Source: Scedosporium boydii
Taxonomy: Eukaryota > Ascomycota > Sordariomycetes > Microascales > Microascaceae
Direction of reading: 5' to 3'
Assembly: GCA_002221725.1 (NCBI GenBank)
Contig: NJFT01000071.1
Span: 62,001 to 126,000, forward strand
Length of the DNA: 64,000 bases
How positions within the stretch are numbered: the stretch's first letter is position 1; each line of letters opens with the position of its first letter. Positions 55,818-64,000 of the stretch are shown here, in pieces. The notes beneath the pieces are model-generated. The model was not told the DNA's origin. It saw only the letters and a program-made list of their open reading frames with translations, and ran no database searches. Both the position numbers and the translations under genes were made by a program.

Positions 55818-57857
55818 GATGGATGGCTAAACAAGGGACGGTATCGGTACCAAGGAGCGGGTTTTCTGGGAAGAGTGGTTATGATTGAACAAGCAATCGA
55901 GATTATTTTTGCAGCCTTCCCAAGCCAGAGAGGAGGGAGGGCTTCCAGAGCTATTTAACTGATTTGTCTTGGAAAATCCAACGGCATGGCCCAGGTTATG
56001 AGAGCAGATTCACTGGGACGTGATATGTCGTATTCTGCTTCTGGAAATCTATAGAAGAAGGGGAAATGCCAGAGTTCAGCGGGCGGGCGCCGGCGGCCAG
56101 TCTGTCGGGGCGGGCCATTGACGGACACGGTTACGACGCTCAAGAAGACAGTCGACATGGCTCCAGCTAATGAAAGGGCAGCTTACGTACCCGACTGGGA
56201 AAAGGTCGCTTCCGGGCATGGGAAATGGCATATCCGGGGCCTGATGACACTGGGATGGCCATGGTAATGCCTGGGTCTTGGTGGTGCTGGTGCAGGAAAT
56301 ATTGCAGCCCGCTTGCTTCAATTCAGTTACTGTACATCGTACGACTGCAGAAGCGAGCCTGGAAATGGGCACTCGACGATGACAGAGTACAAATAATGCA
56401 AGAGCCAGGTCAAGGTTACGGACGCCGCGGAAGTCTGAAGAGGACCGTTCCCGCACTAAGGGCGGCGGGTCGGGTACTAAATAGGGGATTGGCCCGCAAC
56501 CATTCTTCAAGGGAAGGGGTTCCATGCGACCCGAGGCCCAAATTGGGCGTAGTGGCTTGGCCGGCCTTGACCGGTTGAAAAGTGCGGCTTTGGCTGTTCA
56601 TGATCGGGATGGCAGGGCGGGAAGGTCTTCTCATTGTCTGAAGAACTGCCCAACAAGGAGTTCATGTTGTGTACTTCGTACTTCGGAGTTCAAGCTTGAA
56701 CTAGTGGACAATATCGCCTGGGGGAGAAATTGATCGGACCTGAGTTAGTGGAACATTATCTGGAGAATGGGACCGCAATTTAAATCTGTTCCCCCTGCCC
56801 TTGCTGCCCTTGGACAATGAACATAAACGAGACGATATTTCCTCTCCACAGCTAACGACAATGCGGCCTCCTCCAATATAGAGAACCAGGGATTGATGGC
56901 TAGGCCATTGTTCGGTCGTAATAGACGAGCCAGAGTTAGGCCAGCTTCATGCTGTAAGGTTGAATTTACGAGCTGTCTCGGTTCGAATTCTGAGGAACAA
57001 AATTACATAGAAGGACCAAAACGCAGAGGCTAGTCTATCCGTAACCCGTACTCCGTACGAGGTCGTGTAATGGCGGCAGGTGGTGGCAGGAAATATACGC
57101 CACTCGAGGGGGCCTGAGCAAGAGAGGGACGGCCCAGATGCGTATCAGGCCATGAGGTGCGTCTTGCCAAGAGCAAGACCACATCATCTTAATTCCCAGG
57201 TAATAACAGCGAGTCAGTGCCCTCTTCGATCGTGTTTTACCAGGCCAATGACAACGCACCCCAGGCTGCTTTGACGCTCGGACTCCCTGCGCCAGGCGAA
57301 CACCACCACCACCCGCCTGCAGCCTGCGGCACCCCGTACTCGACGTGAAAACAAACTACTCAACGAACGGTCCTAGATTATTTGGGTGGTGCACCAAACG
57401 ATGGCGAATCGACGGGCCTAGACCGGTTAAGGTTTACTAATACGGGTCATATTGAGGAGATCCCTGTTCGTAGCCCGTCCCGGAACAGGATCATGCAGCG
57501 TCCCGGGTGCGCCATGGTGGCAACCCAACTTGCGCAGTGACGCTTTGCGAGAGAAGACCGGCCAATTCACTTTTTCAGCATTTAGACTTTCGCTCACAAT
57601 CTTTGGTGAATTTTTCTCCGGATGGCGTCGTGCAGCCCGCCCCCTTGAACCAACATGTCATCGAAGCCGTGAATTTCACTGCAGCCTTTCAGCCCCGCAT
57701 GGATGGAAGCGCCGCTCGAGGCAGATCCATTGATGGCTAAAATCAACCGTCACCCTCCAGACTTCGAAAAGCTGAGCGGTGCGAGGAGGCGGAAGCTAAT
57801 GATCTAGTCGTGTCCACTCGACCTTTCAACCCTCATCGACAGCCGTCACCGAACACA
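55818..57857. other. Two-kilobase intergenic region
   Basis: No supported gene; frames at 56076-56578 and 57452-57740 are overlapping and unlike any family I know. Motif copies TACTTCGTA (56672-56680) and TACTCCGTA (57049-57057) occur here. Confidence 0.5.
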
Positions 57858-59336
57858 ATGTCGTCGTCACCTCCCGATCGGCCTCCGGGCTATGCTGAAG
57901 AGAACAAGGGGCCTCTAATTCTGACGACAATTTCTATCATGACCGGAATCGCCTTCCTGTTCGTTACGGCAAGAATCATAAGCAGGCGCATATCGATCAA
58001 GAAAATTGCACTCGACGATTACATTACCATTCTCTGCATTGTAGGTGCTCCTGTCGTTCCTCCCGTTGGCGATGATACCTCGCAACTGCCTGGTCGGCCC
58101 ATCTCTGAGAACCTTGTGAAGAGCTAATAAGATTTGTGGACTAGGTACTGAGTATCCTATATGTCGGTCTTGCCTCGGTCGCGATCCGCTATGGGGGAGG
58201 CAAACACCTCGACACCCTCGAACCCAAAGATTCGTCGAAGGCGATTTACTACACGCTCGTCTCTTTCGTCCCTGGCGTTATGTCCTTCACGATTCCGAAA
58301 TACGCCGTCGTCATTCTTCTCGCCAAGATCCTCGGTCCGGGGAGGGTACATCGCATTGTTATGTGGACTGTCTCGGTGGTATACTTCCTTATAGCGGTCG
58401 GAATGCTCGTCATCAACTTTGCGCAATGCACGCCAGCCGCCACGCAATGGGGAGGGGCGGAAGGCACATGCTGGGATAGGAGAATCACGGTTGCGTATGC
58501 TTTGGCGCTTGGAGGTATGTTTCCACCTCCTTTCCTCTTTTCTGGTTTCTCTTCGTAATGAGATGCTAATGTGTTGGCGAACCTTAACTAATGTAGTTGC
58601 ATCCGCGCTATTCGACTTCTACTTGGCGATATACCCTACGATTATCCTCTTGGGATTGCAAATGAACTGGAAGAAGAAGCTCGCGCTATCCTCTTCACTT
58701 GGGTTTGGATACTGGTACGTCGTTCACCTGATAATACGGGACACCTATCCGGGGCTAGGAAAACTAACAATGATATGTGTATAGTGCGGGTGCGATCACC
58801 ATTTATAAATGCACCACTTTACCTGGGTTGCTTCACCTCCAAGACTTCACTTGTATGGATCAACCAAGCCCCCTTCCATAGGATACTTATCGGCCAGGGC
58901 TAACCTAGCTGACAGATGCGGTTGACGATGTTGTGCTCTGGACCAAGTAGGCTGCACCTCACCCCTTGCCTCCCCGCTTCTAGATCTCTGCTTTTATTAG
59001 CCTTATGAGCTAACCTCCTTGACTTTCCTCAGCATCGAGGCCAACTGTGTTCTCATTGGCGCTTGTATCCCCACCCTCTATCCTCTCGTCAAAAAGGTGT
59101 TTGGCTCGTCGGCCCTAGGCGGAAGTACCCCGAATGAAAACGACGGCTCAGGTCCTCAGGGGAAAAAATATAACATCGTAACCATCGGTTCCACCGGAAA
59201 GAAGAGGAAAATTTGGACGTCGACGTTCGAGCTTGAGACTACACGCGCCGCGGAGAGCCAAGACGTCATATTAGGGATCGAACAGGCCAGGTCGGTTCAC
59301 TCAGGCACGGAGGGACAACGAGACGAGCGAGTCTAG
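57858..59336 (+). CDS. Rhodopsin-fold integral membrane protein (PTH11/SAT4-like)
   Basis: A seven-helix plasma membrane protein of the fungal 'Rhodopsin domain' group, without a CFEM domain. Six exons give 357 aa; introns are 58041-58144, 58515-58596, 58715-58784, 58853-58915 and 58947-59032, all with closing phases. Typical features are an N-terminal polar stretch, LTTISIMTGIAFLFVTAR in helix 1 and then DDYITIL, which is the conserved D-D-x-x motif of the group. YGGGKHL, INFAQCTPAATQW and FDFYLAIYPTIIL follow. The cytosolic C-terminal tail is Ser/Gly-rich. Relatives act in surface sensing; ligand unknown. One exon (58916-58946) is only 31 nt. Confidence 0.88.
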
Positions 59337-59949
59337 GGAGACACATCGGGCAATTGGCGATACAGGAAGGTCTCGCGGTGGCCATGTGGATTGTTCGTGT
59401 CGCTTGACATGTAGGATTATGATGTCTGGCCCTCTTTTTATGAAGTCGTCTACGGTTATACGGCCAGGCGACAAGGCAATGGCGTCGGAGGATTGTTTTA
59501 TCGGGAAGGTGGACGGAACAAAGGGAAATACCTAGTTTACTTGATACTCACGAGTATACATATTATGAGTTAAGCTTCCTCTTACGACTTCTGATTGCTT
59601 GGGTCCCACTTACATATGGGTGGATCAGGGAATCATGTTGCCGACTCCACTCGTTTGGCTTCACATTTACCATGGGACCGGGTGTAGTACTTTAATATGA
59701 TTTACTTATCCTTACATCTGTCCTACCCCGGAGTCGTATCGTTCTCGAGTCTCCTCCACAACATGTTATGCTGCTATCCAATGCTACGTCAACGGAGGAA
59801 ACATAGCAACGGTCGGGGGGAGTCCCAATATTACTACACCATTCCATCCTGAAGAAATACATTACCATATTGCAAGCGTGAAATTTACATTACCATCATA
59901 CCCATCGTATCCATCATGTCCCCCACAAAATGAGCTCATTCATCAGCGC
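59337..59949. other. Convergent intergenic, no gene seen
   Basis: Lies between the 3' ends of the membrane protein and the NPP1-family gene. No coding signal. Confidence 0.6.
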
Positions 59950-60840
59950 TCAAGGTGTGCCAGGCGAACCATCATCCGCATTAACATCAAATGTAATACC
60001 CGACGGCTTCGCCCGAGTCAAGCTCCCAGAGAAGCTGGCATCTTTGAAACCAATATTGGCCTTACCGAAATCATGCGCAAACAACAAGTCCCGTATGCCA
60101 GCAGGGAATCCGTTGTAGCTGATCAGGGAGCCTCGGAACCAGATGCCCTTGTGATTTTCGATGGCGTCGTCGGCAGTGTTCGCGAAGCGGAAGCAGTGCG
60201 TGGAGGCGCCGTCCTTATGGTAGACGATCTTGGGGTGTTCGCCATCCCACCGGACATCGGACGCCGGCTTGACTTGGTAATTGCCGTGCTGGCTCACACC
60301 GACGTATTGGGCCTTACCGTCACGCACCCAGACGGCGATGTGCTCCCAGTCATGGGTGTGGCCGGGATCCAAAAAGTATTGGATGGCGACATCCTTCTCA
60401 AAGTAATAGCCGTACAAGTAGACGCACCAGCCGTTGTTGCATCGCTGGCGGGAGTAGACGTTGTTGTTATCAAGGTCCGAGGCGTCCCGGCAGTCGCTCG
60501 AATATCCGACCCAGTTGTGCGGCAAGCCCTCGGCAATCTTTCCCTGGGCATCGATGGCGGGCACATTATAACAGCCATCCGTGTCAAAGTCTAGAGAGGG
60601 TTGCCAACGCAAGTCGTTTGCCGTGGCGCGTTGTGGAAGGGCAGTAGGAGGACCGATCGCGAGAAGGGACACGATCTGGTCCAAGTTCATGGATGTAGCG
60701 TTGAGCGCCGAGACATTGTTCACGGCCTCGACGCTAACCCGGGCATGAGATGCTAGGGATGGGGCTGCATGGGCCACCAGAGGGGCGAAGGCAAGGAGAG
60801 GAAGAGCGGCCAAGCCGCCAAAAAGAGTCGAAGATATCAT
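59950..60840 (-). CDS. NPP1-family (NLP, necrosis- and ethylene-inducing-like) secreted protein
   Basis: A secreted protein of the NLP family, whose cytolytic members act on plant membranes; other members are non-toxic. It is one exon of 296 aa. The start is the ATG at 60840; the frame upstream begins only with TTG. It has a signal peptide (LPLLAFAPLVAHA). The NPP1 hallmark heptapeptide appears as GHTHDWE (plus-strand positions about 60343-60363); the usual third residue is Arg, here Thr. Several cysteines precede it (GCYN, DCRD, RCNN, WCVY), which fits the types with a second disulfide more than type 1. Activity cannot be judged from sequence. No frameshift is seen. Confidence 0.9.
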   Translation of the reverse strand: MISSTLFGGLAALPLLAFAPLVAHAAPSLASHARVSVEAVNNVSALNATSMNLDQIVSLLAIGPPTALPQRATANDLRWQPSLDFDTDGCYNVPAIDAQGKIAEGLPHNWVGYSSDCRDASDLDNNNVYSRQRCNNGWCVYLYGYYFEKDVAIQYFLDPGHTHDWEHIAVWVRDGKAQYVGVSQHGNYQVKPASDVRWDGEHPKIVYHKDGASTHCFRFANTADDAIENHKGIWFRGSLISYNGFPAGIRDLLFAHDFGKANIGFKDASFSGSLTRAKPSGITFDVNADDGSPGTP

Positions 60841-61309
60841 GGCTATTGATATTATCCAAAACTGTCGCGCCGCCAAGTGCGATTAAACATTAGTTGCTGC
60901 CCATCGTAGCTCTCCATGACCGCGCAAAGTGAAGAGGTCCCTGCCACTTATATATACGCAGATGATATTATTCCTTCGAGGGCTTTGAGACCTGAACTCA
61001 TTCAGGGGCAGCTTGGCAGCTCCATGACCCTCCAGTCCAAGGTCAGTAGGGACGCGCCGACCGCGAGATGGTCGTCCAGTCGCATTCCCGAAGCGGACAA
61101 ATCCGAGCATGTAATTTCCCACGAGGGATGCATCGAAGGTCTGCTTGCTGCTCTGAGTGGCTCAGTCCTGGCACCCCTAGCACGTGGAATCGCGGGGGAA
61201 CGATCGTCTATTGGTCACGGGTGCCCCCTGCACTAGGACTCTTTTCGCCGATTTAATCGTCAGGCATCCTGGAGGAAGGGTCACATTGGTTGGGGCTGTT
61301 TCTTGAAGA
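60841..61309. other. Promoter region of the NPP1-family gene
   Basis: No gene. An open + frame at 60916-61236 is of unlikely composition. The region contains a TATATATA-like run near 60950. Confidence 0.45.
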
Positions 61310-61890
61310 ATGTCACCGGAGACGTCACTGGAGATGCTCGCTTGGCAGATGCCAGGGGAATTTTCAGTGCCCTTATCCGGCTCGCTGGTTGGTGCTGTAT
61401 CTACAAGTAATAGTATTTCGCCGCATCTTTCTGGGAGGACGTCGAGACATTTTACGCAGGAAAACTCGATCTTGTCTTTGTTCCGACTCAAGTTGCATTA
61501 AACTGCGGGGAGTCCCCTCGCTCTTCTAATTCGATTCTGCCGGATATGGCACTATTGCCGGCGATCAATGTGACGGTCTGGTTGTGTCCTGGAATACTAC
61601 CTTCTTGGAAAAGCTGAAAAGCCCGCAATTATACGTACGAGGATGGCCGTCCGAGATTCCTGGTCGCCAGCTTGTGAAAATAATCCGAAAATCGACACCG
61701 ACTCTTCTGCACGAAGAAAACGATATCGGCGAATTTTGGCCGTCACATTTTGCAGACAGCCCAATGGCGTTCACAGTGTTCGCCCACGGGCGCCCTTTCT
61801 TCGACACCTTTGGGTAAGTGCAAAAGTGGTTATGAGATCTTGATGGCAGACTGTCCCGCAATCGCGACCAAATTTCAACGTTACCTCTCT
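61310..61890 (+). other. Coding-like island, possible gene relic
   Basis: Two + strand stretches look coding. At 61310-61498: MSPETSLEMLAWQMPGEF and 45 further residues. From about 61531 the frame opens with DSAGYGTIAGDQCDGLVVSW, continues through RGWPSEIPGRQLVKIIR, and ends near HGRPFFDTFG at a donor (GTAAGT, 61815). A short piece after an acceptor (ACAG-like, near 61848) continues to a stop at 61899-61901. The first two stretches do not join in phase by any GT-AG pair I can find. No family is recognised. Either a broken gene or one whose introns I cannot place. Confidence 0.3.
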
Positions 61891-61902
61891 TCGACATCAT
61901 CT

Positions 61903-63266
61903 AACCCGCCTGTGAGAGTGTACGAATGAACCACGCGAAAGTTTCGATCCAACCTTGGGAAGTTTCTGAGATAATATTCAGATTGTCATCCATCCTAGCC
62001 TCCTCCATCCTTCATCTGCAGGATTCACAAGCAGAGATCTATTACAAGGTATTCGTCGCTTGATATGGCGGGATCTGCGCGTCCTCCAAGAACGTTTAAC
62101 GGGGAACCCGATTCGAATCGATTCGATCATCTGAGAAAGCGATTGCATATCGACGATCAGAGGTGTCGAGCAATAGATACTGCCAAGGAACGAGAAGAAA
62201 AACCCGTGGGCATCAGCGTCTAACATCATAGAGCAGCAAAACTAATACTTGACCACGGAAGCTGCTCAAGGGATTCCTACCCGTATTCCCTCATCAGCTT
62301 GTCAAATAGTATCTTCTTATTAAAGTTTGGAATATGGGTTTCCTCATGTCATGGCACCGTGGACTCCACTTCAGCCCGGCCAACCCTTCCATGAAGAGGT
62401 CTCGTTCACATTGTTTCGAATTACCCTGTGAAGAATCCGTCCAAAATCCTCGATAGGAGGGTGCGTACCAACGTTGTCATAAATTGTCGCAAGCTAGACT
62501 ACCTGCCCCGAGGAAAGTGATGGATGGTGCTGGTTGTTCACATGGCGTGGCAAGTACGAGAATATAAATAACGTCTGTCACCCACTGTTCATCGACGATT
62601 CGGCCCTCTACCTCTAGGTATAGCGATGCTCTTGTTGGCTGCGGCCATTTTGTCTTGATCAATGAAGCGACTGGAGGAAAAGGTTGCAAAATCCAGAACG
62701 ACAAATCTCGGCAAACCAACCCCTCGGCGTCTTCGCTCTCCCTGTGACGTTTTCTCCTCACCCTCTCCTATAGACTACGACATAAGAGTAGATGCTGGGC
62801 TGTAGTAAGAACACACCGACCACTAAAGAAAGGGTAGAATAAATAAGTCTATCGATCGTGAGCGGATGGCGAGGTCGCCTTCCTTGTAAATCCGTGAATG
62901 AAAATGTTTAAGAGAGCCCAACCCCCAGGGCCATTAGTGATACCACCACCGTTTATGGATTCAACTTCACGCTCACCACCATGGTTGTGATCGACTATCA
63001 ACCAACTCAGAGACAGCGGCGTGGACTGAGCGATAATTCTGATCAGTCTTGGTTTCCCTGCGTAAATCCGAGTATGTAAAACTGCGCCTCTTATCAAATA
63101 CTGGCAATTCCTGCCTAGTAGTCTCCGGTTAGGGCTAGTTTCAACCGACGCAATGCTAGAGGAATAGCAGTGGAGCAGGTGACAAACAGACTTTATTAAT
63201 CAGACATCGCAGAATAATCGTCTCACCGCAATTCTTCCCACCGAGTCAGAACCTCCCCGCCTCTTG
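61903..63266. other. Intergenic, no gene seen
   Basis: Short overlapping frames only, on both strands. The last 100 bp are the leader of the haloacid dehalogenase gene. Confidence 0.5.
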
Positions 63267-63993
63267 ATGATCATGGCCAAGCTTACGGATTTCAAAGCCC
63301 TGTCATTCGACATCTACGGCACCCTCGTCGACTGGGAAACGGGTATTCTGGACAACCTCCAGCCTCTCCTGAAAGCCAGCGATGCTAGTTTTAGCCAGGA
63401 GCAGCTGCTCAACGCGATCCACGAGTGCGAGCGCTCTCAGCACGCCGTCACTCCGGACCTCGAGTACTACGAGCATCTGACAAGCATCCATCCACAAATT
63501 GTAGAGAAGCTAGGTCTTCCAAAACCTTGTTCTGATCAAAGCCATGCTTTTGGCAACTCTGTGGGTAGCTGGCCAGCGTTTCCTGACACGGTCGAAGCAT
63601 CGAGGAAGCTGGGCGACGATTACGAGCCGGTGGTACTATCCAACGTCGATCGCAAATCATTCTCTCGCACAAATGATGGGCCATTAGATGGCGTTACTCG
63701 TGATTACTGCGCAAGATGTGTGCAGCTATAAGTCCGACCTGCAAAATTTCGAGCACATGATTCGGAAGGTTGATGAAAAACTGGCCATCACCAAGGGGCA
63801 GATCCTCCATACCGCCCAGAGCCAGTTCCACGACCATCACCCTGCGAGAAAAATTGGGCTCCGTTCGAGCTGGATAGTCAGGCCCGGTGCGATTATGGGT
63901 AATAGGAGTGACACCCTGTATGATTCGAAGTTTGACACGCTCGGCGATATGGCGGATGCACTGAGGACTGAATTGGAGGCTTCGGGTATTTGA
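63267..63993 (+). pseudogene. Haloacid dehalogenase-like hydrolase, frameshifted
   Basis: A type II haloalkanoic dehalogenase-like protein of the HAD family. The first part reads from 63267 (MIMAKLTDFKALSFDIYGTL, nucleophile D15 in the DxxGTxxD motif), followed by VVLSNVDR (motif II). At about 63700, after PLDGV, the frame shifts: the continuation VITAQDVCSYKSDLQNFEHM is in another frame, with the motif III Lys in SYKSD. The second part continues to the stop at 63993 (HTAQSQFHDHH, GLRSSWIVRPGAIMG). There is no room for an intron. A few bases appear lost between PLDGV and VITAQ, where family members usually have an Asp-Leu-containing strand. It is a pseudogene or a sequencing error. Confidence 0.75.
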
Positions 63994-64000
63994 GGGACTG

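Noticed and set aside
59878..60594. Plus-strand frame of 238 codons
   Set aside because: Antisense to the NPP1-family gene, which carries the family hallmark on the minus strand.

Overview
This window is nuclear DNA from a filamentous ascomycete (Pezizomycotina). The genes carry short GT-AG introns of roughly 40-120 bp. Protein families typical of that group are present: a copper-fist regulator, a fungal secreted phospholipase A2, a tannase/feruloyl esterase, an NPP1-type protein, a rhodopsin-fold (PTH11/SAT4-like) membrane protein, and DUF7029/DUF7223-type secreted proteins. There are no operons, no bacterial signals and no CRISPR arrays. I could not place it below subphylum with confidence. 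Spliced models were built by hand; a model is called consistent when all exon phases close on one stop codon.

Layout. 1-8 kb: MFS sugar transporter (+), phospholipase A2 (+), copper-fist transcription factor (+). 8-20 kb: secreted GH2 glycosidase (+), F-box/ankyrin protein (-), a 7-exon 936-residue secreted protein with DUF7029/DUF7223-like domains (-), an uncertain small gene (-), and a two-helix membrane protein (+). 20-25.4 kb: single-pass membrane protein (-), GT32-type glycosyltransferase (+), SET-domain protein with a 26-nt microexon (+). 25.4-28.4 kb is gene-poor. 28.4-43 kb: M43 metalloprotease (+), small membrane protein (+), Asp/Ala-rich secreted protein (+), mitochondrial helical protein (+), second DUF7029/DUF7223-like protein (+), NmrA-like oxidoreductase (+), secreted orphan (-). 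44-50 kb: tRNA-Lys(CTT), a tyrosinase-like relic, and a cytochrome P450 lying between AT/TA-rich stretches, then a small secreted protein. 51-64 kb: tannase family esterase (+), a decayed lectin-like propeller gene, secreted tandem rhodanese (-), rhodopsin-fold membrane protein (+), NPP1-family protein (-), a coding-like island, and a frameshifted haloacid dehalogenase at the right edge (+).

How it fits together. There is no obvious pathway cluster. What stands out is the density of secreted or surface proteins: lipase, glycosidase, protease, esterase, rhodanese, NPP1 protein and several orphans. Between them lie relics of lost genes. This is what one expects of an accessory, environment-facing segment of a saprotrophic or host-associated fungus. 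The most novel items are the Asp/Ala-rich secreted protein with a dibasic site before an 8-residue tail, the two DUF7029/DUF7223-like paralogues, the microexon that carries the SET-domain motif, the secreted rhodanese, and a short palindrome-like motif scattered through the intergenic DNA.
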